From the NCBI RefSeq assembly GCF_003254645.1, contig NZ_PNFD01000004.1, positions 124,001-188,000 of the forward strand: a stretch of DNA of 64,000 nt, given 5' to 3'. The notes under the pieces were generated by a model. The model was not told the DNA's origin, did no database searches, and worked only from the letters and a program-made list of their open reading frames with translations. Of the stretch, positions 19,686 through 28,688 are shown in pieces (within the stretch, counting starts at the first letter, position 1; every line of letters starts with the position of its first letter). The stretch is from Microbacterium suaedae. GTDB lineage: Bacteria > Actinomycetota > Actinomycetes > Actinomycetales > Microbacteriaceae. The position numbers were made by a program, and so were the translations under genes.

Positions 19686-20707
19686 AGCCCCATCTCCTCG
19701 TACAGTCCGGCGATCCGCGTCGTCTCCTCATCGAGGAACACGTCGAGCTCATCCCCCGTGATCACCTGTTCGGTCCAGTGGTATCGCTCCGTGGCGTCCT
19801 GCCACTCGGCGGTGCCGACGGTGTCGACGACCAGCTGCGTGAGCTGCTCGACGTCGTCGGCCTGCAGAGCCGCGGGGGCGGCGAGCATGCGCCAGTTCGT
19901 CAGCGTGATGTCGTATCCCTGCTCTTTCGCCGTGGGGAGGTCGATGCCGTCCACACGGTCCGTCGCGACAAGCGCGAGTGCGCGAAGTCGCCCCGATTCG
20001 ATCTGGTCGATGTTGTCGGGATAGCCGCCGGCCGCGGCCGCCGCCGTCCCGTTGAGCAGGGCCTGGATCGCCTCCCCGCCTCCGTCGGACGAGATGTAGG
20101 AGGTGTCGACCGGGTCGATCCCGGCGGTCACCGCGAGATCGGTGACGACCAGCTGGTCGAAGGATCCGCCTCCCGTCCACGGCACAGCCCCCGGGTCGTC
20201 CCTCCACGCGGTGACGAGATCATCGAGCGTCTCATAGGGAGAGTCGGCGGGGACAACGATCACGTTGTACTCCTCGACGACCACGGCGATCGGGGTGATG
20301 TCATCGAGGGTCGCCTCGGTTTCGAACTGGATGGTCGCGGCAAGCAGCCCCGTGCCACCGACGAGCAGGTTGTTCGGCTCGCCGTCGAGAGCCGACAGAT
20401 TGCCGAGGGCGATCGTGCCGCCCGCGCCGGGCATGTTCACGACCTGCACGTTGTTCACCAGCCCGTTGGACTTCTGCGCCTGCTGCATCTCGCGGGCGAC
20501 CGCGTCCCAGCCACCGCCGGCGGCCGCTGGAGCGATGATCGTCATGGAGGATCGGATGTCCGTCCCCGCGGAGGCCGCGCGGATCGAGCCGGCTCCGGCG
20601 GTGACGATCAGGGCTGCTGCGACCGCACCCCCGATCACGCGCGCGATCACGCGCCTGCTCGGCGGGCCGCCCGGCGGGGCATCAGGGGTCAGGGATGTCT
20701 CGGGCAT
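19682..20707 (-). CDS. tctC: tripartite tricarboxylate transporter substrate-binding protein (TctC/Bug family)
   Basis: This 341-residue protein has an N-terminal signal/anchor helix (VIGGAVAAALIVTAGAGSI) without a lipobox cysteine. A Bug-family binding domain follows with APAAAGGGWDAVAR near the mature N-terminus, GAGGTIALGNL and VPWTGGGSFDQL. It captures a di- or tricarboxylate for TctAB. An AGGAAGGAG ribosome site precedes ATG 20707. It heads the tctCBA operon and is divergent from a citrate-type two-component system. Confidence 0.92.
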   Translation of the reverse strand: MPETSLTPDAPPGGPPSRRVIARVIGGAVAAALIVTAGAGSIRAASAGTDIRSSMTIIAPAAAGGGWDAVAREMQQAQKSNGLVNNVQVVNMPGAGGTIALGNLSALDGEPNNLLVGGTGLLAATIQFETEATLDDITPIAVVVEEYNVIVVPADSPYETLDDLVTAWRDDPGAVPWTGGGSFDQLVVTDLAVTAGIDPVDTSYISSDGGGEAIQALLNGTAAAAAGGYPDNIDQIESGRLRALALVATDRVDGIDLPTAKEQGYDITLTNWRMLAAPAALQADDVEQLTQLVVDTVGTAEWQDATERYHWTEQVITGDELDVFLDEETTRIAGLYEEMGL

Positions 20708-20793
20708 GGGGATCTCCTTCCTGCGCGACACCGTTGTCAGCACAGTGATCGTCAGTCTCACGACGAGATGAGGCGACGACAACCGAAATCCGA

Positions 20794-20814
20794 ATTGTGC
20801 TCTATATGCTCAAT
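20794..20814. promoter_or_regulatory. AT-rich candidate response-regulator site between tctC and the sensor kinase
   Basis: An AT-rich patch in otherwise GC-rich DNA holds ATTG...CAAT ends and two TGCTC direct repeats separated by TATA. It lies in the divergent tctC/kinase promoter region, where a CitB-type regulator would act. The assignment is inferred from position. Confidence 0.35.
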
Positions 20815-20845
20815 CTGATCGATGACCCCGTCAGAGGAGACGCGC

Positions 20846-22105
20846 GTGCACGCCTGGTCCCGGCCGGAGGCCCGACGGGTTGTCCTGCTGCTCATGCCGA
20901 GCCTCGTCGTGCTCCTCAGCGTCATCGCGACAACGAGCATCGCCGCCACGGTCCAGATCGGCAGCATCCGCGAATCGACGACGACGCTCGCTCGGGATGT
21001 CGCGACGAGCTTCGCTCAGCTCGACTCGGTGCGCGAGGCGCTTCGGCTCGCGAACGAGGATCCCGTCGTCGACGGATCCTCCATCCGCGAGGAGCCCGCC
21101 TTCGGCGAGCTGCAGTCGCTCGCGACGATCATCGAGCAGACATCCGGCGTCACGTACGTCGTCGTCGCAGACCTCGGCGCGATCCGCCTCACTCATCCGC
21201 GGCCGTCGGAGCGCGGACGACAGGTGCTCACCGACACGTCGCCGCTTCGCACGGGGGAAGAGTACATCGGCACGGACACGGGACCGGTCGGTCGCACGCT
21301 GCGGGTCAAGGTCCCCGTCTTCGACGACGAGGGCGACGTCGTCGGCATGGTGGCCGTCGGATTGCTCGAGACCCGCCTCGACGAGAGGGCCGCCGAGACG
21401 CTTCGCGATCTCCTTCCCTGGGCGCTCGGCGCACTCCTCCTCGGCACGATCGCGAGCGCCTTCGTCTCCGTCGCCCTGCTGCGGCGGTTCCGACACTCGG
21501 ACGACGACGCCCGCGAGCTCGAGACGACGCGGCGGATCACCCTCGCTCTGCGGGAGCAGTCGCACGAGTTCGACACCAGGATCCACGTCATCCACGGCCT
21601 GCTCGCGCACGGAGATGCGCAGGATGCGCTCGACTACGTCGAAGAGCTCGGATCCGTCGGCGAGGGCGACGACGGAGGCTCGTGCCCGCCCCTTCTCCGC
21701 GCGACTCTCGACGCCGTGCGCGCCGAGCTCAGCGTGCACGGAACTGCGATCGATGTGGCGCACGACGCGACGAGCGACATCGACGGCGATGTGTCGCTCG
21801 TGCTCGCGAATCTGTGCCGCAATGCGGGCGAAGCGGGAGCGTCGCTCGTGCGCCTGCGATTGTCCCAGGACGGCGATCTGCTGCGCGCGACCGTCGAAGA
21901 CGACGGTCCCGGTATCGCGCCTTCCGATGTCGAGCGGATCTTCACGCGAGGGTTCTCCACAAAGACAGACCGGAACGAGGCGGTGCGGGGCATCGGGCTG
22001 GACATCGTGCGCCGCACGGTCATCTCGCGCGGAGGAAGCCTCGAAGTCGGTCGCTCGGAGCTGGGCGGCGCCCGATTCCGCTTCGAGATGCAGGTGGCAC
22101 TGTGA
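20846..22105 (+). CDS. sensor histidine kinase, CitA/DcuS/DpiB type
   Basis: This 419-residue kinase has a first membrane helix (RRVVLLLMPSLVVLLSVIAT) and a periplasmic PAS-like sensor of about 130 residues. A second helix (LLPWALGALLLGTIASAFVSVALL) and a short kinase core follow. The phosphoacceptor is in LREQSHEFDTRIHVIHGLL, and the ATPase part has LCRNAGEAG, DDGPGIAPSD and RGIGLDIVRR. This is the carboxylate-sensing family. GTG 20846 was chosen because GAGGAG lies 6 bases upstream; an earlier ATG at 20822 lacks a ribosome site. The gene overlaps its regulator by four bases. Confidence 0.9.
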   Translation: MHAWSRPEARRVVLLLMPSLVVLLSVIATTSIAATVQIGSIRESTTTLARDVATSFAQLDSVREALRLANEDPVVDGSSIREEPAFGELQSLATIIEQTSGVTYVVVADLGAIRLTHPRPSERGRQVLTDTSPLRTGEEYIGTDTGPVGRTLRVKVPVFDDEGDVVGMVAVGLLETRLDERAAETLRDLLPWALGALLLGTIASAFVSVALLRRFRHSDDDARELETTRRITLALREQSHEFDTRIHVIHGLLAHGDAQDALDYVEELGSVGEGDDGGSCPPLLRATLDAVRAELSVHGTAIDVAHDATSDIDGDVSLVLANLCRNAGEAGASLVRLRLSQDGDLLRATVEDDGPGIAPSDVERIFTRGFSTKTDRNEAVRGIGLDIVRRTVISRGGSLEVGRSELGGARFRFEMQVAL

Positions 22106-22839
22106 CCGAGAGCCCTCTTCGCGTGCTCGTCGTCGACGACGATCGCGGTGCGCAGCTGCTGCATGGCCGCTATGTCGACGAATCCCCCGGCTTCGTGCTC
22201 GTCGCCCGCGTCGGCACGGGACGCGCGGCGATCGAGTACGCCGCGCATCACGACGTCGATCTCGTGCTTCTCGACATGCGACTCCCCGACATCAGCGGCA
22301 TCGAGGTGCTGAACCGTCTGCGCACCCACGGACTCGCCCACATCGACGTGCTCGTCATCAGCTCCTCACAAGACCAGGTCACGGTGCGCCAGGCGCTCGC
22401 CGGACGTGTGGCGGGCTACCTCGTCAAGCCGTTCACGCAGGAACGGCTGCTCGGCCGCCTCGCCGCGTATCGCGCAGACCGAACGGATCGCATCGTCGAA
22501 CGCGAACGCGAACGCCCCCTGGTTCAGGGGGAGATCGATCATCTCTTCGCCCCCGCGCGCACGGACGGCGAGGATCCCCGGAGGGCATCCGCTTCCCCGC
22601 ACGAACTCCCCCGCGGCATCGCCGAGGTGACGCTGCGTCGCGTCCTGTCCGAACTCGACCCGCTCGTCCCCCGCACGGCGGTCGAGATCGCGGCACGGAG
22701 CGAGATCTCGCGCGCGACGGCCCGGCGGTACCTCGACCACCTCGTCGACGTCGGCCGCATCGATCTCGCCCACAGATACGGCCGCCGGGGTCGCCCGGAG
22801 GTGCTCTACCGCCTCGCGCCCGATGTCTCGGACGAGTGA
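22102..22839 (+). CDS. response regulator, CitB/DcuR/DpiA type
   Basis: This 245-residue regulator has a receiver domain with VLVVDDD, phosphoacceptor Asp in LVLLDMRLPDISG and the conserved lysine in GYLVKPF. A C-terminal winged-helix-like segment (AVEIAARSEISRATARRYLDHLVDVG) resembles CitB-family DNA-binding domains. Its GTG overlaps the kinase stop (GTGA). It most likely activates the divergent tctCBA transporter in response to the external carboxylate sensed by the kinase. Confidence 0.9.
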   Translation: MTESPLRVLVVDDDRGAQLLHGRYVDESPGFVLVARVGTGRAAIEYAAHHDVDLVLLDMRLPDISGIEVLNRLRTHGLAHIDVLVISSSQDQVTVRQALAGRVAGYLVKPFTQERLLGRLAAYRADRTDRIVERERERPLVQGEIDHLFAPARTDGEDPRRASASPHELPRGIAEVTLRRVLSELDPLVPRTAVEIAARSEISRATARRYLDHLVDVGRIDLAHRYGRRGRPEVLYRLAPDVSDE

Positions 22840-22846
22840 GTCCGTC

Positions 22847-24043
22847 TCACACCCTGTCCGCGAGGATCGCGACACGCTTGCCGTCGATGCGCGTGACGAG
22901 GAGGGTCGCGGATCCGCTTCCCCGGAGCTTCAGCTTCTTCCGCAGCGCCGCGGGATCGATGTCGACGCCGCGCTTCTTGATCTCGAGAGTGCCGATATCC
23001 CGTTCGCGAAGCGCCTTCGCGAGGCGCCCCGGATCGGCGGGCAGCGTCTCGCGCACCCGGAACGTGCGCACGAACGGGCTCGTGAGCTCCGCGTCGCCCG
23101 TCAGGTAGGCGATTCCTTCGGCCACCGGTCCGGCCTCGAGCGCACGGGCCACGTCACCGACGAGGCGCGCGCGGATCACGGATCCTTCTGGCTCGTGGAC
23201 GAAGGATCCGAGCCGGCGCACCGCCTCGTCCTCTGCATCGCCGGGCGCAGTGATCTCGTGGGCACCTCCCGAGCGGATCACGAGCGCAGCCCGGCGCACC
23301 CCTTCGCGGGCCAGAGAGCCCGACCAGAGCACGAGCTCGACGGTCGAGCCGTCGACGCTGATCCACTGCGCCTCGAACTCGTCTGGGATCGCGTCTCGGT
23401 CGTGTGCCGGGCTGAGCTTGATGCCGGTCGGCAGCCGCTGAGCGAGAGCAAACGCCCAGTCGAGGGCGGGCGAGTAGTCGTCGGGAGAGACACGCCGCGT
23501 CTCACTGTGGCCCCTCGTGCGGCGCGCGGGGTCGAGCCACACGGCGTCGACGCCCGCGAGATCCGTCTCCTCCGCTCGCCCATGACGTACGTCGACGGAC
23601 CCGGCATCGTCTCGGAACGGCGAGAGATTGTAGGCGGCGAGCGCGGCCGTGACGTCGTCGGCGTCGACCGCGAGGACACCGATCCCGAGCGAGGCGAATG
23701 CGAGAGAGTCGCCTCCGATTCCGCAGCCCAGATCGGCGACGCGCCCGATCCCCGCCTTCTGGAACCGGCCCGCGTGGTGGGCCGAGACGGACATGCGGGT
23801 CGCCTGCTCGAGGCCGGCGCGCGTGAAGAGCATGTGGCGGGCGAAGTCTCCGAACTTCGCCTCCGCGCGCTGTCTGAGGCGCACCTGCCCGACGACGGCC
23901 GAGACGCGCTCGGGGCTGTGTCCGGCGCCCCGCAGCCGCGAGACCGCGCGCGCGACGTCGGCGACCGTCTCGACGGTGTCCAGGGAGTCGAGCAGTTCCA
24001 GTGCCTCGGGTGTGAGAAGCTCGTCGAGCTCGGCGTGGTCCAT
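22847..24043 (-). CDS. class I SAM-dependent methyltransferase with THUMP-like C-terminus
   Basis: This 398-residue protein has a SAM-binding motif VADLGCGIGGDSLAFAS near residue 115. Downstream are LAVDADDVTAALAAYN and a DAVWLDPARR motif like that of RNA methyltransferases. The C-terminal region (RERDIGTLEIKKRGVDIDPAAL) matches a THUMP-like RNA-binding fold. The substrate is not evident; RNA is likely. A TACGCT box lies six bases before the ATG at 24043, favouring a leaderless start there over the ATG three bases upstream. Confidence 0.78.
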   Translation of the reverse strand: MDHAELDELLTPEALELLDSLDTVETVADVARAVSRLRGAGHSPERVSAVVGQVRLRQRAEAKFGDFARHMLFTRAGLEQATRMSVSAHHAGRFQKAGIGRVADLGCGIGGDSLAFASLGIGVLAVDADDVTAALAAYNLSPFRDDAGSVDVRHGRAEETDLAGVDAVWLDPARRTRGHSETRRVSPDDYSPALDWAFALAQRLPTGIKLSPAHDRDAIPDEFEAQWISVDGSTVELVLWSGSLAREGVRRAALVIRSGGAHEITAPGDAEDEAVRRLGSFVHEPEGSVIRARLVGDVARALEAGPVAEGIAYLTGDAELTSPFVRTFRVRETLPADPGRLAKALRERDIGTLEIKKRGVDIDPAALRKKLKLRGSGSATLLVTRIDGKRVAILADRV

Positions 24044-24068
24044 CATTCCAGCGTAGGACGGGACCGAC

Positions 24069-24095
24069 TTGGCACTCACGTTGCGTGAGTGCCAA
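24069..24095 (+). promoter_or_regulatory. CIRCE operator 1 upstream of groES
   Basis: TTGGCACTC, nine bases, then GAGTGCCAA form a perfect inverted repeat that matches the CIRCE consensus bound by the heat-shock repressor HrcA. It overlaps a possible -35 (TTGCGT, 24081) paired with TAGACT at 24105. Confidence 0.88.
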
Positions 24096-24115
24096 TTGCA
24101 GTTCTAGACTGACGA

Positions 24116-24142
24116 TTAGCACTCTCGGGGTGAGAGTGCGAA
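24116..24142 (+). promoter_or_regulatory. CIRCE operator 2 upstream of groES
   Basis: TTAGCACTC, nine bases, then GAGTGCGAA form a CIRCE element with one arm mismatch. It lies just downstream of the putative -10, in the groES leader. With the first element it gives two HrcA sites about 47 bp apart. Confidence 0.88.
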
Positions 24143-24182
24143 CCTTACGTCTTCTGTCAGGACAGGAAAGCAGAGGTACACC

Positions 24183-24479
24183 GTGTCGGTTTCCATCAAG
24201 CCGCTCGAGGACCGCATCGTCATCAAGCAGGTCGAGGCTGAGCAGACCACGGCGAGCGGGCTCGTCATTCCCGACACCGCCAAGGAGAAGCCCCAGGAGG
24301 GCGAGGTCGTGGCGGTCGGGCCGGGTCGCATCGACGACAACGGCAACCGTGTTCCGGTCGATGTCGCTGTCGGCGACGTCGTTCTGTACAGCAAGTACGG
24401 CGGAACCGAGGTCAAGTTCGGCGCTGACGAGTACCTCGTCCTCTCGGCCCGCGACGTCCTCGCGGTCGTCGAGCGCTGA
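24183..24479 (+). CDS. groES: co-chaperonin GroES
   Basis: This 98-residue protein is standard Gro[15 protein letters not shown] at the start, the mobile-loop region [21 protein letters not shown] and the conserved [19 protein letters not shown]. It caps the GroEL folding chamber. The GTG start follows an AGAGG ribosome site. No groEL follows; the next gene is an MscS channel after a clear terminator. Many actinobacteria keep their main groEL elsewhere, so groEL location should be checked genome-wide. Confidence 0.97.
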   Translation: MSVSIKPLEDRIVIKQVEAEQTTASGLVIPDTAKEKPQEGEVVAVGPGRIDDNGNRVPVDVAVGDVVLYSKYGGTEVKFGADEYLVLSARDVLAVVER

Positions 24480-24496
24480 CGCTCAACGTCACCTGA

Positions 24497-24525
24497 GAAC
24501 CCCGGACGCGATGCGTCCGGGGTTC
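24497..24525 (+). terminator. groES terminator
   Basis: Thirteen-base complementary arms (24497-24509 and 24513-24525) enclose a 3-base loop, 18 bp after the groES stop, and end in a short T-containing run. The groES transcript is therefore probably monocistronic. Confidence 0.88.
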
Positions 24526-24560
24526 TTCGTCTGTCGGGGGTCATCCCTACTCTGGAGGAC

Positions 24561-25658
24561 ATGACCCCAGAGATCCCCGCCGATGTCTCAGAGATCACCG
24601 AGAGCGTGACCACGAATCTGTGGACCGCGTGGAGCGCCGTCGCGATCTCTGCGGTCGGCGCACTCGCCCTCGCGTTCGTCGTCGTCTGGGTGTTCAAGGC
24701 CGTCACGAGCCGGCTCGGCCGCCGACACGAAGTGTTCCGCGAACTCAGCCGTCGCTTCCCGAAGCCCACCTTCTGGTTCGTCACGGTCATCGGCTGGAAG
24801 GCGACGGTTCCGCTCTTCTTCCCGCAGGGCTTCGACGATCTGAAGGGAGCCGCCGACTACGCGCTCGATCTCTCGATCATCGCCGTCATCGGCTGGATCC
24901 TCGGCAAGATCCTCATCCTGCTCATCGACGGGGCGATGCGTCGTCAGGATTCCGTGAGCGGCGACGCCTTCACGGCGCGCCGGCGCCGCACGCAGCTGCG
25001 CATGATCCGCCGGCTCGTGATCGCCGTTGTCGCGGTGCTCACGATCGCCGCCATGCTTCTCACGATCCCCGGCGCCGAGACGTTCGGCGCCTCGCTGTTC
25101 GCGTCTGCCGGCGTCGCCTCGATCGTCGCCGGCCTCGCGGCGCAGTCGACGCTCGGCAATCTCGTCGCGGGTATCCAGCTCGCCTTCTCGAACGCGCTCA
25201 AGGTCGGAGACACGGTCGAGGTCGACGATCAGTTCGGCACCATCGAGGAGATCACGCTCACGTACGTCGTCGTGCAGATCTGGGACGATCGGCGCCACGT
25301 TCTCCCATCGACCTACTTCACGACGACCCCGTACACGAACTGGACCCGCAACCAGACCGCGGTCACGGGCACCGTCTTCGTCGAGGCCGACTACACGGTC
25401 GACGTCGACGCCGTGCGGGCCGAACTCGAGCGGATCCTCGACGCCGCTCCCGAGTGGGATCGCCGCAGCTGGGGCCTCATCGTGTCCGATGCGACGGGCG
25501 GAGTCGCCCAGCTGCGCGCGACCATGACGGCCGCCGACGGCGACCTGCTGTGGGATCTGCGCTGCAAGGTGCGCGAGCAGCTCGTCGCGTTCATCGCGAC
25601 GCAGCGCCCGCAGGATCTGTCCCGCACCCGCGTGCAGGTCGATCCCGACGCCACCTGA
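24561..25658 (+). CDS. mechanosensitive ion channel of the MscS family
   Basis: This 365-residue protein has four or five helices. The pore-lining helix and beta-domain entry read ASIVAGLAAQSTLGNLVAG, then SNALKVGDTVEVDDQFGTIE, which is the MscS signature. A C-terminal mixed domain follows (YTNWTRNQTAVTGTVFVEAD). It releases solutes on hypo-osmotic shock, a natural counterpart to the ectoine system at 58 kb. ATG 24561 follows a TGGAGG ribosome site. Confidence 0.92.
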   Translation: MTPEIPADVSEITESVTTNLWTAWSAVAISAVGALALAFVVVWVFKAVTSRLGRRHEVFRELSRRFPKPTFWFVTVIGWKATVPLFFPQGFDDLKGAADYALDLSIIAVIGWILGKILILLIDGAMRRQDSVSGDAFTARRRRTQLRMIRRLVIAVVAVLTIAAMLLTIPGAETFGASLFASAGVASIVAGLAAQSTLGNLVAGIQLAFSNALKVGDTVEVDDQFGTIEEITLTYVVVQIWDDRRHVLPSTYFTTTPYTNWTRNQTAVTGTVFVEADYTVDVDAVRAELERILDAAPEWDRRSWGLIVSDATGGVAQLRATMTAADGDLLWDLRCKVREQLVAFIATQRPQDLSRTRVQVDPDAT

Positions 25659-25731
25659 TTTGGCAGGATCCCGCTCCTGCTCGACAGGACGCGCGCAGCC
25701 GCGAGTCTCGCCGCCGCCGTAGGCTTGATCG

Positions 25732-26685
25732 GTGAGCACGACTTCTCCTCCTGGTCCCCTCTCCCGCGATGCCGTGGCCGGCGTCGGATACGGCTTCGGG
25801 GCCTATCTGCTGTGGGGCGTGCTCCCGCTGTACTTCGTCGTGCTGGCGCCGACCGGACCGTGGGAGACGCTCGCCTGGCGCGTGCTGCTGTCGCTCGCGC
25901 TCTGCGCCCTGTTGCTCACCGTCACGCGGGGGTGGGGCCGACTGCGCGCGATCGCCCGGTCACCGCGACTGCTCGCATGGTCCGCCGTCGCGGGCGTGCT
26001 CATCTACGCGAACTGGCAGGGATTCCTCTTCGCGGCGCAGACGGGCCACGTGCTGCAGGCGAGTCTCGGGTACTTCATCAATCCGATCGCGACCGTCCTG
26101 CTCGCGGTCCTCGCGTTGCAGGAACGCCTGCGTCCGTTGCAGTGGGCCGCGGTCGGCATCGCCGCGGTCGCAGTGGTCGTGATCGTCGTGTTCTACGGAT
26201 CCATCCCCTGGCTCTCGCTGCTGCTCGCCGGCACGTTCGCGCTCTACGGCCTCGTCAAGAAGAAGCACCTCGGACACGCGGTTGATCCCGTGAGCGGCCT
26301 GACCCTCGAGACCGCCTGGCTCACGCCGATCGCGTGCGTCCAGCTGCTGATCGTCGGATCCACCACGGGACTGACGCTCGGACACCACGGCGCGGTCCAC
26401 ACGATGCTGCTGCTGCTCGCCGGCGTCGCAACCACCGTCCCGCTGCTGCTGTTCGCGGCTGCATCTCGCCGCGTCTCGCTCACGACCGTCGGACTGCTGC
26501 AGTTCACCGCGCCGATCCTGCAGTTCCTCACGGGCGCATTCCTGCTGCACGAGGAGATGCCGATCGAGAGGTGGATCGGATTCGCCCTCGTCTGGCTGGC
26601 CTGCTTCGTGCTCGTCGTCGACATGGTGCGCCAGAGCCGTGAGCGCGCCACCCGGCGACGCGCGCACCCGGTTCCGACCGTCTGA
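25732..26685 (+). CDS. rarD: EamA family permease, RarD type
   Basis: This 317-residue protein has ten predicted helices in two EamA halves and the RarD-specific start GYGFGAYLLWGVLPLYF. Further RarD-like segments are QTGHVLQASLGYFINP and GLLQFTAPILQFLTGAFLLHE. RarD proteins are inner-membrane permeases of uncertain substrate. The GTG start has TAGGCT six bases upstream and no ribosome site, which suggests leaderless translation. It converges with the small membrane gene at 26696. Confidence 0.88.
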   Translation: MSTTSPPGPLSRDAVAGVGYGFGAYLLWGVLPLYFVVLAPTGPWETLAWRVLLSLALCALLLTVTRGWGRLRAIARSPRLLAWSAVAGVLIYANWQGFLFAAQTGHVLQASLGYFINPIATVLLAVLALQERLRPLQWAAVGIAAVAVVVIVVFYGSIPWLSLLLAGTFALYGLVKKKHLGHAVDPVSGLTLETAWLTPIACVQLLIVGSTTGLTLGHHGAVHTMLLLLAGVATTVPLLLFAAASRRVSLTTVGLLQFTAPILQFLTGAFLLHEEMPIERWIGFALVWLACFVLVVDMVRQSRERATRRRAHPVPTV

Positions 26686-26695
26686 AGCGCGCCGG

Positions 26696-27142
26696 TCAGA
26701 CCACGAGCTCAGACACCGCGAGCTGCGGCAGGATCCATGTGAGCCAGTAGGCGCTGAAAAGGATCGAGACGCTCCCGCAGACGATCGCGGTCCAACACCA
26801 GCGCCGCCGCTCCGAGCGACGGAACAGGGCGACCGCGCCGAGAACCACGCCGACGAGACCGACCACGGCGCCCCACGGTCCGAACCACGACACGACGATG
26901 CCGATCGCCGAGAGCGTCACGGCGACAACACCGAGGCGCGTCACGTGCGGGCGCCGCTCGCGCCGGGTGAGGGGGCGCTCGGCGACATCCGGGTGGATCC
27001 ACCCGAACGTGTCGGATCCGACCGTCGCAAGCGGCCCCGTCGTCGACGAGACCGCGCGGGGATCGGTCGAGCGCTGCTCCGACGCGCGGTCGGCGGAGGA
27101 CCCTTCTTCCGGGACGTCCGCGTGCGCGCGCATCCCGATCAT
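26696..27142 (-). CDS. hypothetical membrane protein after tsaD
   Basis: This 148-residue protein has an acidic, Ser/Thr-rich N-terminus of about 60 residues. Three hydrophobic segments follow ([56 protein letters not shown]). I recognise no named domain; the layout is like DUF4190-type small membrane proteins. Its ATG at 27142 overlaps the tsaD stop by four bases, so it is the last gene of the tsaE-tsaB-rimI-tsaD run. An internal ATG at 27133 is an alternative start. Confidence 0.65.
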   Translation of the reverse strand: MIGMRAHADVPEEGSSADRASEQRSTDPRAVSSTTGPLATVGSDTFGWIHPDVAERPLTRRERRPHVTRLGVVAVTLSAIGIVVSWFGPWGAVVGLVGVVLGAVALFRRSERRRWCWTAIVCGSVSILFSAYWLTWILPQLAVSELVV

Positions 27143-28218
27143 GCCGTCACGGCCTCCCGCTCGGCGACCTGGATCTCCGTGACGGGCAGCGTCGAGTCGG
27201 CGCCGAACGCGAGCGTCGACGGATCCCGTCCGCTCGCGATGAGCTGAGCCGCGAGTGCTGCGATCATCGCGCCGTTGTCGGTGCACAGGCTGAGCGGCGG
27301 GATCCGGACGGTGACTCCGCGTTCCTCGGCGCGGGCGAGCGCGACCTCGCGCAGCCGGCGATTGGCGATGACGCCCCCGCCGAGCAGCAGCCGCGGCACG
27401 CCGCGCGTCTCGCACGCATCGAGCGCCTTCGTCACGAGCACGTCGACGACGGCCTCGCGGAAGCTCGCGGCCACGTCAGCAAGGGGGACGACCTCGCTCG
27501 CCTGCTCGCGCTGCTCGATCCAGCGCGCGACCGATGTCTTGAGGCCCGAGAACGAGAAGTCGAACCGATGCCGTTCGAGATCGCTCGCACGCGACAGCCC
27601 ACGCGGGAAGCGAATGGCAGCCGGATCCCCGCCCTCGGCCGCACGGTCGATCTGCGGCCCGCCGGGGTACGGCAGGCCGAGGATCCGCGCGACCTTGTCG
27701 AACGCCTCGCCTGCAGCGTCATCGATCGTCTCGCCGAGCAGCTCGACGTCGCTCGTGAGGTCGCGCACGTGCAGAAGCGAGGTGTGCCCGCCCGAAACGA
27801 GCAGCGCGATCGTCGGGTACTCGAGCGGATCCGTGTCGGGCGCGACGATATCGGCCGCGATGTGCCCGACAAGGTGGTTCACGGCGTAGAGCGGCTTCCC
27901 GAGTGCGAGCGCGAGGGCCTTCGCCGCGCCGACGCCGACCATGAGGGCACCCGCGAGACCCGGGCCGCTCGTGACGGCGACGGCATCGAGGTCGTCGAGA
28001 CGCACGCCTGCCTCGGCGACCGCGCGCTCGATGGCGGGCTGCAGCGCCTCCAGGTGCGCGCGGGCCGCGACCTCGGGCACGACACCGCCGTAACGCGCGT
28101 GCTCGTCCATGCTGCTCGCGATCGTGTTGCTCAGCAGCGTGCGGCCGCGCACGATCCCGATGCCGGTCTCGTCGCAGCTCGTCTCGATGCCGAGAACGAG
28201 AGGGTCGGTGCGGTTCAT
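27139..28218 (-). CDS. tsaD: tRNA N6-adenosine threonylcarbamoyltransferase
   Basis: This 359-residue ASKHA-fold protein has the start [17 protein letters not shown], metal-binding histidines in the HLEAL and [10 protein letters not shown] segments, and [20 protein letters not shown] C-terminal motifs. It transfers the threonylcarbamoyl group to A37 of ANN-decoding tRNAs (t6A), working with TsaB and TsaE encoded upstream. Its ATG overlaps the rimI stop by four bases. Confidence 0.96.
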   Translation of the reverse strand: MNRTDPLVLGIETSCDETGIGIVRGRTLLSNTIASSMDEHARYGGVVPEVAARAHLEALQPAIERAVAEAGVRLDDLDAVAVTSGPGLAGALMVGVGAAKALALALGKPLYAVNHLVGHIAADIVAPDTDPLEYPTIALLVSGGHTSLLHVRDLTSDVELLGETIDDAAGEAFDKVARILGLPYPGGPQIDRAAEGGDPAAIRFPRGLSRASDLERHRFDFSFSGLKTSVARWIEQREQASEVVPLADVAASFREAVVDVLVTKALDACETRGVPRLLLGGGVIANRRLREVALARAEERGVTVRIPPLSLCTDNGAMIAALAAQLIASGRDPSTLAFGADSTLPVTEIQVAEREAVTA

Positions 28219-28688
28219 CGGGGCGTCTCCTGCGTCTCAGCCCACGCGGTCAGGTCGAGTCGCATGACGACGGCGTCGACGTCGTCGGGCTGGTAGTAGC
28301 GGGGGCGACGACCGAGCTCCGTGAATCCCTCGCTCTCGTACAGCGCGGTCGCGACAGGATTGTCGGCGCGCACCTCGAGGAAGACCTCGCGAGCGCGGCG
28401 TTCGGCAGCCGTCTCGAGCAGCGCGCGGAGCAGGGAACGCCCCTGACCACGACCGCGCGCGTCGGCCGAGACGGCGATCGTCTGCACGTCCGCGTCTTTC
28501 CCGCCCGCGAGGTGCCGCAGGCCTGCGTATCCGGCGACGGCTCCGCCCCGCTCGAGCACGATGTATCGACCGTGCGGCGAGGCCAGCTCGGCCCGCATCG
28601 TCTCGTCGCTCCACGCGTCCGCGGGGAAGCTCGCCCGCTCGATCGCCATGATCGCACCGAGGTCATCCATCGTCGCCGTGCGGATCAC
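28215..28688 (-). CDS. rimI: ribosomal protein S18-alanine N-acetyltransferase (GNAT)
   Basis: This 157-residue GNAT protein has the acetyl-CoA pyrophosphate loop [10 protein letters not shown] at about residues 77-86 and the C-terminal [23 protein letters not shown] region typical of RimI. It acetylates an N-terminal alanine, classically of S18. It overlaps tsaB upstream and tsaD downstream by four bases each, the usual placement of rimI in the t6A operon. Confidence 0.92.
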   Translation of the reverse strand: MIRTATMDDLGAIMAIERASFPADAWSDETMRAELASPHGRYIVLERGGAVAGYAGLRHLAGGKDADVQTIAVSADARGRGQGRSLLRALLETAAERRAREVFLEVRADNPVATALYESEGFTELGRRPRYYQPDDVDAVVMRLDLTAWAETQETPR

